Assembly: GCA_964389925.1 (NCBI GenBank)
Contig: CAYMGE010000001.1
Location: forward strand, 62,001-126,000
Direction of reading: 5' to 3'
DNA from: CALECP01 sp964389925
GTDB taxonomy: Bacteria; Chloroflexota; Anaerolineae; Promineifilales; Promineifilaceae
DNA: 64,000 nucleotides
Shown here: positions 52,924 through 61,546 of the stretch, piece by piece
How the letters are laid out: each line of letters begins with the position of its first letter
Numbering within the stretch: the first letter of the stretch is position 1
Position numbers and translations under genes: made by a program
The notes under the pieces: generated by a model
The model's database searches: none
The model's input: the letters and a program-made list of their open reading frames with translations, nothing else
What the model was told of the DNA's origin: nothing

Positions 52924-54206
52924 AAAAGCACAAACTTTTCTTCTACCTTCTACTTTTTCTAATTCTCCTACCTGCAACGGTATCGGCCAGCGTGGGGTTA
53001 ACCGCTTTCTTTGCCCAAGCATCTCAGGACACCATCACCATCGTTTGGGAAACTGAGTCTGAAACGCAAAACAGCGGTTACAACGTCTATCGGACAGAAG
53101 AGAATGTGGATGATTTCGGGATGATTGTCAATAAAGTGCGGGTGAATGCGCGGCCGATTGCCCCGCTCGGCGAATTGGGCGGTCGTTACACAGTAATTGA
53201 TGAGGCAGCAGCAACCAACATCACTTACTACTACTGGCTGGAAGATATTGACACACAGGGCAGTAAGACACACAATGGGCCGGCATTGGGTCGCATTGAG
53301 CGTGGTTCAGTGATCAACCCCGTCGGCGTGACGGTCACGGCCGAGAGCAATGATCCAACGCAGACTCCAACGCCAACCACTCAGCCGACAACGGTTATCA
53401 GCATTAGTACAACGGTGACTGTTCGGCCGACGAACACACCCGTAGGCGCAGTACAACCGACAGCGACACCGCTCCCGTCTGCCACACCAATAGAAGAAAG
53501 TACGCGCGTTTTTATTACACCTCCTTCAGACAGCACGCCTATTCCAACCGAAACACCGGCAAATATATCAGTTACAACAACGCCACTGCCTACGGCGACA
53601 CCAGTAAGTGTGGTAGTCAATAGCCCAACACCGCAACCGATTCAAGTTAATACGGCGACCGCCACATCGACTCCTGAACCGGCTGTTGTTGAGAACGCTA
53701 GCCCAACGACGATTATTGAACCAACACAGGCCATTATCATTCAGCCAACGACGACGACTATCAATACGGCAAATAGCCGTGCGACAGCGGTCGTGATCCA
53801 ACCAACAGTTGTCAGCGTAGCAACGATAGTGCCTCAACCAACAGTCATAGCGGATAGTAGTAACGATGCACCCACCGCTTTGGGAGAGACAACGACGACT
53901 AATAGTGAGCCAACGGGTAACCTGACGATCATCGCACCTGAAACAGATGTAGGGGCGAATACAGAAATCATAGAACAGTCCGTTACGCCAACAGCCGTGG
54001 TCGTTAGCGAGATTGTCGCCGAGCTTGAACAGAGTGATCCGAGCCAGATCGGGGGAGAAGTGGCAGATGTTCAGCAACCAAGCGTCGTACAGCCACAGTC
54101 AGACGATAACAGTCTTTTGCTTTGGTTTGGCCTAGTCGCTGGCGGATTGTTGATGTTGATCGGTGCAGGGTTCGCTCTGTTATTTTTAGGGAATCGCAAG
54201 CGATGA
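52920..54206 (+). CDS. Surface protein: fibronectin-III-like head, Pro/Thr stalk, C-terminal membrane anchor
   Basis: A protein of 428 residues. After a signal peptide (about 1-23) comes a fibronectin-III-like domain (about 24-135: TITIVWETESETQNSGYNVYRTEE, RPIAP, TYYYWLEDID), then about 250 residues of Pro/Thr/Val/Ser repeats (PTPTTQPTT-type) forming an extended stalk, and a final membrane helix LLLWFGLVAGGLLMLIGAGFALLFL followed by GNRKR. This head-stalk-anchor plan resembles proteins of wall-anchored or archaeal sorting systems, but no LPXTG or GG motif is seen. The gene overlaps both neighbours by 4 bases. It may be the display partner or target of the adjacent proteases. Confidence 0.8.
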   Translation: MKKHKLFFYLLLFLILLPATVSASVGLTAFFAQASQDTITIVWETESETQNSGYNVYRTEENVDDFGMIVNKVRVNARPIAPLGELGGRYTVIDEAAATNITYYYWLEDIDTQGSKTHNGPALGRIERGSVINPVGVTVTAESNDPTQTPTPTTQPTTVISISTTVTVRPTNTPVGAVQPTATPLPSATPIEESTRVFITPPSDSTPIPTETPANISVTTTPLPTATPVSVVVNSPTPQPIQVNTATATSTPEPAVVENASPTTIIEPTQAIIIQPTTTTINTANSRATAVVIQPTVVSVATIVPQPTVIADSSNDAPTALGETTTTNSEPTGNLTIIAPETDVGANTEIIEQSVTPTAVVVSEIVAELEQSDPSQIGGEVADVQQPSVVQPQSDDNSLLLWFGLVAGGLLMLIGAGFALLFLGNRKR

Positions 54207-56374
54207 TGAAAAAGACGTTGCTCCTCTCTGGTTTGGCATTTGGTATTTTTGTGGTGGCGGCAGCTTATGTGTTGTATGGAGGCAACTGGTTTTTTGCGCC
54301 GCCAGTCTCGCCCGACCCGATTAAAGTCGAGCCAGTTCCTGTTGGCTCAACGACAAGCGGGATGCGAATGACGGTGCTGGAAAGCGGAATTGTGGGCATC
54401 TCGCAGGAAACGGTAACGAGTGCAGGGCTGGGGTTTGGGGAATTTTCGGCCGAAAATCTCAGCGTCTCCCGCGACGGTCGCCCAGTTCCTATCCACATTC
54501 AAGATGATGCGCTGTTTTTCTACGCCGAGGCTCTGACTGACACGCTCGATGCACCTGCCGTCTACCTGCTACAAAACGCGCAGGGGGTAGCCATGAACAC
54601 GCGCCGCGCTTTACCCGCTGATAGAGCTGACAACGTTGGCACGCGCACCGTTTGGTGGGAAGAAAACCGCGAGTATGAGGAGCTAGCGGCCGATGGGGAT
54701 GCGTGGTTTGGCTATCAGCTCTATGCGCCCGACGAACTCGAAATTCCATTTGGCAGCCTGCCCATCGCTGATGGAGATGCCACACTACGTTTGCGCTTGT
54801 GGTCTAAAAATGAATTTCCGTCTGACAACGATCACCATCTGCAAGTTTACTTTAACGAAACACTTGTCTTGGATGAATTCTGGGACGGCGCACGCACGCT
54901 CACGCTTGAGATGACGATTCCAAATGATGCGATTGCGCTCAACAACAACGTTGTGACACTCAATGCACCGGGCGACACAGAGAACTTTATCAGCGTTATC
55001 TATGTCGATTGGGTAGCGTTGGTATACGAAGGGACGTTGGCATTGGCAAGTGAAGCGTTACGCTTTCAAACGGATGCGCCCGATGTGCGTGTGGATGGTG
55101 CGGACGAGGAGACACTCGTCTTTGACCTTTCCAACCCCGCTGCCCCCGTCTTTCTCAGCGGTTGGCAAACGACCCGTGACGGCATCGCTTTTGCGAATGG
55201 CGAGTTAGATGGCGAGTATATCGTCTTGCGCCCCGATCAGGTGGTCGTACCAGTTGTGACGCTTTCTCCGGCTTGGGACACGCTGCTAACGGATGAAGCA
55301 CGCGGCGCGGATTACGTCATGATTGTGCCAGAGGTTGAGGGATTCGAAGACGCATTGCAGCCTCTAATCGAGCATCGAGAGGCGCAAGGATTATCGGTGG
55401 CGCAAGTGTCGCTTGCTCAAGTTTATGATGAGTTTGGTTTCGGCCGACAAACTCCTTCTGCCATCCGCAAATTTTTGCAACACGCCGTCCAAAATTGGCA
55501 GCCCGCCCCACGCTTTGCGCTGCTCGTCGGGGATGCGTCGTGGGACACATACCAATTCAATCCCGACAGCACGAACAAGAATCTCTTGCCAACGCACCAA
55601 GTTTTTACCGAATATGCCGGGTACTCCGCGAGCGATACGTGGTTTGCGACGATGAGCGATGAAGATTTGACTCCTCAAATTGCGCTGGGGCGTTTTCCGG
55701 TAGACTCGGCCGAGCAGATCGCCACGCTCGTTCGCAAAACGATTGCTTATGAGACGGCCGAGAACGCCGCGTGGCAAGATCGTGCGTTGCTTGTTGCCGA
55801 CGATGAAGAGTACTTTAGTCGCGCCTCCGATGAACTCGGCAACAAATTGACCGACGGCGGTTTTGAAAATCAAAAGCTGCACATGACCGACAATCGTGAA
55901 ATTCGTGACAGCATCATCAGTGCGCTCAACAGCGGGGTTGGCATTCTCAATTATGTCGGTCACGGGAGCGTGCGTGTTTGGGGGCAGGAAAAAGTGTTCC
56001 GCGAAACAGATGCCGACACGCTTTCCAACGGCTCACAACTGCCCATTTTCACCACGTTCACCTGTCTCAACGGTTACTTTAATCATCCGTCTGAAGATGC
56101 TCTCGCTGAAACGCTGCTGTGGGCTGATAATGGGGGGATTGTGGCGGCTGTCGCCCCGTCCGGTCGCTCATTGACAAACCAGCAAACACCATTGGCAAAT
56201 GCGTTCTATGAAAAGCTGTTATCGGGTGAGGCGGAAACATTGGGAGAGGCACTGCAAATAGCCAAAGAGTTAAGCGCAAATCAACCTTACTTAGCAGAAG
56301 TCATCCATACGTTTAACCTCTTGGGCGATCCCGCGTTACGTTTCCATCGTCCTGCAACGGTGAGCAGCCAGTAG
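54203..56374 (+). CDS. Second gingipain-family (C25) protease, membrane-anchored
   Basis: A 723-residue protein with an N-terminal membrane anchor or signal (MKKTLLLSGLAFGIFVVAAAYVLY), a beta-rich middle and a C25 catalytic domain: FALLVGDASWD, IALGRFPVDSAEQ, H587 in ILNYVGHGSVRVWGQE and C621 in TFTCLNGYF, with the same 34-residue spacing as the protein at 49302-52301. The two are paralogues, one large and secreted, one smaller. ATG 54203 overlaps the preceding stop as ATGA. It probably acts outside the cytoplasmic membrane, possibly cleaving the other products of the operon. Confidence 0.87.
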   Translation: MMKKTLLLSGLAFGIFVVAAAYVLYGGNWFFAPPVSPDPIKVEPVPVGSTTSGMRMTVLESGIVGISQETVTSAGLGFGEFSAENLSVSRDGRPVPIHIQDDALFFYAEALTDTLDAPAVYLLQNAQGVAMNTRRALPADRADNVGTRTVWWEENREYEELAADGDAWFGYQLYAPDELEIPFGSLPIADGDATLRLRLWSKNEFPSDNDHHLQVYFNETLVLDEFWDGARTLTLEMTIPNDAIALNNNVVTLNAPGDTENFISVIYVDWVALVYEGTLALASEALRFQTDAPDVRVDGADEETLVFDLSNPAAPVFLSGWQTTRDGIAFANGELDGEYIVLRPDQVVVPVVTLSPAWDTLLTDEARGADYVMIVPEVEGFEDALQPLIEHREAQGLSVAQVSLAQVYDEFGFGRQTPSAIRKFLQHAVQNWQPAPRFALLVGDASWDTYQFNPDSTNKNLLPTHQVFTEYAGYSASDTWFATMSDEDLTPQIALGRFPVDSAEQIATLVRKTIAYETAENAAWQDRALLVADDEEYFSRASDELGNKLTDGGFENQKLHMTDNREIRDSIISALNSGVGILNYVGHGSVRVWGQEKVFRETDADTLSNGSQLPIFTTFTCLNGYFNHPSEDALAETLLWADNGGIVAAVAPSGRSLTNQQTPLANAFYEKLLSGEAETLGEALQIAKELSANQPYLAEVIHTFNLLGDPALRFHRPATVSSQ

Positions 56375-56546
56375 ATTTCTTGTTCATTGAGAAATAGCGC
56401 AATGAGTGTGCGTTTTGTGCGACAGCCTTTGGCTTGAGCCGAAGGATTCTGTCTAAGCTATCAGCATTTCTAGCAATCCATTGGATCGCGCTATGACCCT
56501 CACCCAACTCATCGCCAAAATGTAGTTTCCCTTCCACAATGCGCTT

Positions 56547-59141
56547 ATGAACAGCGCAAGCCAAATTCCAACCTATAAAATCCAAAACCTCCCCCTCTAT
56601 CGCACCGCATGGCGCAGAATGCGGCGGCGACCCTTTCAATATGTCCTGTTCATCGTTGGGATTGCGCTAGGCGTGGCGATGATGGTGTCGATAGATTTGG
56701 CGAACGGTTCAGCGAGTCGGGCGTTTGCGCTTTCGACCGACGCAATTGCGGGGAAAACGACACATCGCATTGTCGGCGGCCCTGCGGGGATTGACGAGGA
56801 GATTTATCGACAACTGCGAACAGATTTGGGCTATACGCTTTCTGCGCCAGTGGTGGAGGGGACAGTTCTTTCGGAGGCACTCGGCGAGATTCCGTATACG
56901 CTTGTCGGGATAGATTCGTTTGCCGAGCCGCCATTTCGCAGCTATTTGGGTGGAGAAGCAGGAAGCGGGGCGCAGTTGGGCGCATTTATCACGACCCCAA
57001 ATGCGGTGCTGATCTCGGCCGAAATCGCCGCCGCTCAAAATCTCGACCTCAACGACACGATTCCACTCGAAATCGCAGGTCGCTCTTTTGATGCGTCTAT
57101 CGTGGGTCTGATCGAGCCGGCCGATGACCTGACCCGTCGTGGTTTGCAGGGCTTGATCTTTACCGACATCTCCAGCGCACAAGAGATGTTTGGGCGCGCC
57201 GGTAAGCTGTCGCGCATCGACCTTATTGCTGAAAATGACGCTGCACTAGAACCGATCCGTGACCTGCTCCCGGCCGGTGTCCAGATCGAGGAAGCCGCCG
57301 CACGCGGGAATGCTATCCAGCAGATGACCGCCGCCTTTGAGCTAAACCTAACTGCGCTCAGTCTGCTTGCGCTAGTCGTTGGCATGTTTCTTATTTACAA
57401 CACCGTCACTTTTAGCGTCGTGCAGCGTCGGCCGCTCTTTGGCATCTTACGCGCACTTGGCGTAACGGGCGGTCAACTGGCAACACTCATTTTGAGTGAA
57501 GCGGCTGTACTGGGTCTGATTGGGTCGATCATCGGTTTGATTGTCGGTATTTTTCTCGGCCGCGCTATGGTCGGCCTCGTGACCCAAACGATCAACGATC
57601 TCTACTTTACTGTCACCGTTCGTAGCATCACAGTGCCGCCAATTACGGTCCTTAAAGGATTGTTTATTGGCATGTCAGCAGCAATTTTGGCCTCGATTCC
57701 GCCCGCGCTGGAGGCAATGCAAACTGCCCCAAGCACAATTATGCGCCGCTCAACGCTAGAGAGTCGCATTCATCGCTTGCTGCCCTACTTCGTTGGTGGC
57801 TGGGCAATTTTGGCGATTGCGGGGGCATTGATGCTCTGGTCAAATGTTGGCGGGCTAGTCGTCGCGTTTGGGGGGCTATTTGCTGTGCTGTTTGCATTTG
57901 CGCTTGTCACGCCGCCTGTGACGGTGTGGCTGATGAATGCGATTCAGCCGATGATGGAGCGATGGGGGGGGGCAATCGGCCGAATGGCTCCCCGCGACAT
58001 CACGCGCTCGCTCTCACGCACCAGCGTCGCCATCGCCGCTCTCATGACCGCCGTATCCGTCATCATCGGCGTATCGATCATGATTGGTTCCTTCCGGCAA
58101 ACGGTCGTTCAGTGGCTTGACCAGACACTACAGGCTGATATCTATATCTCTCCACCCTCCATTTCCAGCACTACAATTGAAGGTACACTCGACCCCGCGG
58201 CCATCGAAATCGCACGCACCCACCCCGATGTGGAACTCGCCATCACAGCCCGTAATGTGAGCGTCTTCGCCCCCAATTTTGAGCGCAGCGTCAACCTTGC
58301 CGCTATCGAAGGTGACATCGCACGCGGCAACCGCCCCTTCAAGTGGATTGCCAACGGTGGCACAGAAGCAGACGCAATGGCGGCACTCGAAGCGGGTGAG
58401 GGAATTATCATCTCCGAACCATTGCAACGCCGTGAAAATCTGAGTGTGCCGCCGGAGCCAATTACGCTGTTGACCGAACAGGGTGAGCGAGAATTTCCCG
58501 TCGTTGCCGTCTTTTATGATTACACGAGCGATCAAGGTTACATTTGGGTTGGCTCTGAAACCTATGAACGCCTCTGGAACGATACGACAAAATCCACCAT
58601 CGCTCTCTTTGCCAAAGCAGGAGCCAATATCGACCAAATCGTCGCAGATTTGCAAACACAAATCGCCCCAATTCAAACGCTTGAAATTCGTTCCAATGCA
58701 GCGTTACGTCAGGTGTCGATTGAAATTTTTGATCGCACATTTGCTATCACCGCTGCCCTGCGCCTTTTGGCAACAGTCGTCGCCTTTATCGGCGTTCTCA
58801 GCGCATTGATGAGTCTGCAACTCGAACGTTCCCGTGAACTTGCCACGCTACGTGCGACAGGCATGACGACGCGCCAACTGTGGCAACTCACCTTGCTTGA
58901 GACCGGATTAATGGGGGCTGTCGCTGGGCTGATTGCGATTCCGACAGGTTATGCGCTGGCGTGGGTGTTGATATACGTCATCAACGTGCGCTCGTTTGGT
59001 TGGACGTTGCAGCTATTTTTGCAGCCGAGTTACTTTGTCAATGCGCTGCTCGTCGCCATTGTCGCCGCACTTCTCGCGGGCATCTACCCATCAATCCGCT
59101 TAGGGCGCATGGTGATCGCCTCTGCCATTCGTTCGGATTGA
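56547..59141 (+). CDS. FtsX/MacB-like ABC permease, double-module
   Basis: An 864-residue permease with two FtsX-type modules: a first membrane helix after an Arg-rich start (MRRRPFQYVLFIVGIALG), a large extracytoplasmic domain, three helices (about 260-400), then a second set beginning near residue 485 with another large external domain and three helices at the C-terminus. It is like the YtrF/LolCE-like long permeases that export lipoproteins, peptides or move lipids with a separate ATPase. No ATPase gene is adjacent. It directly follows the surface-protease genes (172-base gap) and could serve as their exporter, but this is a guess. Confidence 0.85.
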   Translation: MNSASQIPTYKIQNLPLYRTAWRRMRRRPFQYVLFIVGIALGVAMMVSIDLANGSASRAFALSTDAIAGKTTHRIVGGPAGIDEEIYRQLRTDLGYTLSAPVVEGTVLSEALGEIPYTLVGIDSFAEPPFRSYLGGEAGSGAQLGAFITTPNAVLISAEIAAAQNLDLNDTIPLEIAGRSFDASIVGLIEPADDLTRRGLQGLIFTDISSAQEMFGRAGKLSRIDLIAENDAALEPIRDLLPAGVQIEEAAARGNAIQQMTAAFELNLTALSLLALVVGMFLIYNTVTFSVVQRRPLFGILRALGVTGGQLATLILSEAAVLGLIGSIIGLIVGIFLGRAMVGLVTQTINDLYFTVTVRSITVPPITVLKGLFIGMSAAILASIPPALEAMQTAPSTIMRRSTLESRIHRLLPYFVGGWAILAIAGALMLWSNVGGLVVAFGGLFAVLFAFALVTPPVTVWLMNAIQPMMERWGGAIGRMAPRDITRSLSRTSVAIAALMTAVSVIIGVSIMIGSFRQTVVQWLDQTLQADIYISPPSISSTTIEGTLDPAAIEIARTHPDVELAITARNVSVFAPNFERSVNLAAIEGDIARGNRPFKWIANGGTEADAMAALEAGEGIIISEPLQRRENLSVPPEPITLLTEQGEREFPVVAVFYDYTSDQGYIWVGSETYERLWNDTTKSTIALFAKAGANIDQIVADLQTQIAPIQTLEIRSNAALRQVSIEIFDRTFAITAALRLLATVVAFIGVLSALMSLQLERSRELATLRATGMTTRQLWQLTLLETGLMGAVAGLIAIPTGYALAWVLIYVINVRSFGWTLQLFLQPSYFVNALLVAIVAALLAGIYPSIRLGRMVIASAIRSD

Positions 59142-59146
59142 AAAAG

Positions 59147-60136
59147 ATGACAGCCATTGAGCCAACTTTTTTTGTCGATCAAATTCCCGTCTACGGAGAT
59201 GTGATTCTCGCACCAATGGCGGGATATGCGGATGTGCCGATGCGTGCGTTGGCGCGGTCGTTTGGGTCGGCAATGCAGTATACGGAGTTTGTCGCGGCCG
59301 AAGAAATCCTCACAAACCATCACAATGTCCCACGTTTGCTTGAGTTTAAGCCAGATGAGCATCCACGTGTGATGCAAATTTTTAGCCACTCCGCCGATAA
59401 ACTTCTCGCCGCCGCTCACAAAATTCTCCCCCTCAACCCCGACATTATCGACATTAATATGGGCTGCTCGACTAAGCGCGTCAGCGGGCGGGGCGCAGGC
59501 GTTGGGATGATGAAAAAACCGCGTGAGGTCGCTCGCACCTTTGAGTTGTTGACGCGAGAGATGCCCGTCCCAATCACGGGCAAAATTCGCTTGGGCTGGG
59601 CTGGGGCTGAGAACTATTTGGAAATCGGCCGAATTGCCCAAGAGTCAGGGGCAGCCCTGCTCGCCATTCACCCGCGCACAAAAGAGCAAAAATACAGCGG
59701 TCGTGCTAGGTGGGACGCAATTGCAGAACTCAAACAGATGCTCTCAATTCCTGTCATCGGCAACGGAGACATCACGTCACCTGAAGAGATCGACGCAATG
59801 CTCGACTATACAAAATGTGACGCTGTGATGGTGGGGCGGGCGGCAATTGGCAACCCTTGGCTGCTCGGCCGAAAAAACCACGCCGATCTATCTTCCCAAC
59901 AACTCTTTGACCTAATCAAGCTACATGTCACAGAGATGGCCGCATATCATGGTGGGCGTGGGGTTTTGCTATTTCGGAAGCATTTGAAGCGGTATTTGAG
60001 GGGGGTCTCGGCCGAGAACGTGCGCCCTCTGCTACAAATCAGCACACTTGAGGCTCTGTTAGAGGCTCTTGAGTCATTGCTGCTCTCTCACCTTATGAGA
60101 GTAAGCTGCAATCAGTTTACGCGAGATAATTTGTAA
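59147..60136 (+). CDS. tRNA-dihydrouridine synthase
   Basis: A flavin enzyme reducing uridine to dihydrouridine in tRNA. Signature strands: VILAPMAGYADVPMRAL, the active-site loop DINMGCSTKRVSGRGAG (Cys acid, with Ser in place of the usual Pro), AIHPRTKEQKYSGRARW for the FMN/tRNA His and Lys, IPVIGNGDITSPEE and VMVGRAAIGNPWL. Length 329 fits DusB. The start at 59147 is fixed by the position 5 bases after the permease stop; an upstream open frame exists but is not conserved in style. Which uridine it modifies cannot be said. Confidence 0.92.
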   Translation: MTAIEPTFFVDQIPVYGDVILAPMAGYADVPMRALARSFGSAMQYTEFVAAEEILTNHHNVPRLLEFKPDEHPRVMQIFSHSADKLLAAAHKILPLNPDIIDINMGCSTKRVSGRGAGVGMMKKPREVARTFELLTREMPVPITGKIRLGWAGAENYLEIGRIAQESGAALLAIHPRTKEQKYSGRARWDAIAELKQMLSIPVIGNGDITSPEEIDAMLDYTKCDAVMVGRAAIGNPWLLGRKNHADLSSQQLFDLIKLHVTEMAAYHGGRGVLLFRKHLKRYLRGVSAENVRPLLQISTLEALLEALESLLLSHLMRVSCNQFTRDNL

Positions 60137-60157
60137 TGAGCCGCTTTTTGCTGAAGA

Positions 60158-61087
60158 TCACCCTTCTACGACTATAAATGGAGTCCCTTCTAAACGCATT
60201 GCGCCATCATCAAACAGCACGACAGGCTTAACCTCCACCTCGTCTATCACAACAGTTTCCCCAGAGCATGGGCAAATCTCCCATTCAATTCCCCAGATTG
60301 CACCCGCCTCTGCAACACCAGCATGGGTTGCTAAGGCATACCCCGTTTGATGCAGCACTTCGAGCGCATAGGTTTGCGTGGCGACGGTGCGGGCGTGTCC
60401 CCAACCACCATTGTAAACAGCGAGTGCTAGCGCGAGGTCGCCCTCCGCTTGATGCAGGTAACGGGCGAGAATTTGCGTTCCCCATTGGAGGTTTGTGCCG
60501 GGGTCATTTAATTGGGCGGCAGTCGGCCGATTGTCTAGCCCAGCTCCACTGCCCTGTGGCATCACACCCATCAAGCCAACTGCCCCTGCACTACTTACCC
60601 CTGTTGGCAAACCATCTGATTCGACATTGACAATAGCTGCAACGAGGTCTGGTGAAAATTGATGGCGTTTAGCGGCTGCTAGAATGTCGCTTTGCCAATC
60701 CAAAACAAGGGCGGACCAACTCGTAGCGAGTTTTAGCGGCTCTTCGGTAGGCAGTGAGGGAGTAGGTGAAGCGACAGGCTGCGCGACCACGACGACTGTT
60801 GGAACAATCTCAGCACCGATTGTCTGTCTGTTTATAGCCACTTCATCTGAGGAAGCGAGCGAGGCAACTAAGATGTGTTGCCCAACTTTGAATATAAATA
60901 CGACGAAGACGATCAACATGGCGACCCAAATAAGTGCAGCCACCCATATGGGAAGTCGGATACGGGCTGGTGCGCGACGTGGCACGGCATTTGGCAATGT
61001 CGTTGGACTATACCCATACATCGAGCCACTCAGTACGCTATTTTCATTTTCTTCTTGCCAGCTTTGTCTGTGTTCTTCAAATCCCAT
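60158..61087 (-). CDS. Membrane-anchored lytic transglycosylase (SLT domain)
   Basis: A 309-residue protein: cytoplasmic N-terminus of about 45 residues, one membrane helix (about 48-70), a Pro/Ser/Thr linker and an SLT domain (about 130-235): AAIVNVESDGLPTGVSSAGAVGLMGVMP with the catalytic Glu, NLQWGTQILARYL and LALAVYNGGWGHA. It cleaves peptidoglycan glycan strands to 1,6-anhydromuramyl products. A C-terminal tail of about 60 residues has a CPC-type motif and no known domain. It converges on the dihydrouridine synthase gene. Confidence 0.88.
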   Translation of the reverse strand: MGFEEHRQSWQEENENSVLSGSMYGYSPTTLPNAVPRRAPARIRLPIWVAALIWVAMLIVFVVFIFKVGQHILVASLASSDEVAINRQTIGAEIVPTVVVVAQPVASPTPSLPTEEPLKLATSWSALVLDWQSDILAAAKRHQFSPDLVAAIVNVESDGLPTGVSSAGAVGLMGVMPQGSGAGLDNRPTAAQLNDPGTNLQWGTQILARYLHQAEGDLALALAVYNGGWGHARTVATQTYALEVLHQTGYALATHAGVAEAGAIWGIEWEICPCSGETVVIDEVEVKPVVLFDDGAMRLEGTPFIVVEG

Positions 61088-61546
61088 TAACGATCATCAC
61101 TGAAAACAGTGACCCACTACGACCACAGCCTTTGGCTTGTGGTTATTTGGTACTACGCTTTACGGGTATTGTGGGAACGATAGCTCTGTTCACCAATGAC
61201 TACGGTGGATAATTCACGCCATTTTCGCAGATGATACTATTTTTGTTAGGGATATGCACCTTCTCGTTCAATTTTGAAGCTCTGTCCATCATCTTTTACC
61301 AGTTAATGATGCTCCCTTTGCCAACAAACTTGTCTTTGTTGTGTGCGTGAATGTCGGCCGAACAGGCTCTTAGCTTGCGGTTCAGTTCTGGGAGTCATTA
61401 TCGTCCCATGACCTCTCTGGTTTGACGTTAAATTGTAGCTATGTTAGACTGCCAAAAGCAGCTATACGCAGTTCCCGCCATGATATGCTGCAAAACGATA
61501 ATGTAATTTGCATTGTGAGAACTATTCAGAAATGAGAGGAAATATA
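61088..61546. promoter_or_regulatory. Divergent intergenic region with lipoprotein-gene promoter
   Basis: 459 bases between the divergent transglycosylase and LysM-lipoprotein genes. A sigma-70-like pair TTGACG (61422-61427) and TAGACT (61445-61450) with a 17-base spacer faces the lipoprotein; the leader is then about 95 bases, with GAGAGGA at 61534-61540 as ribosome binding site. Near the other end a hairpin CCACAGCC/GGCTTGTGG (about 61122-61141) lies upstream of the transglycosylase gene. One TCGGCCGA octamer (about 61351) is one of the few outside genes. No open frame of note. Confidence 0.45.
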
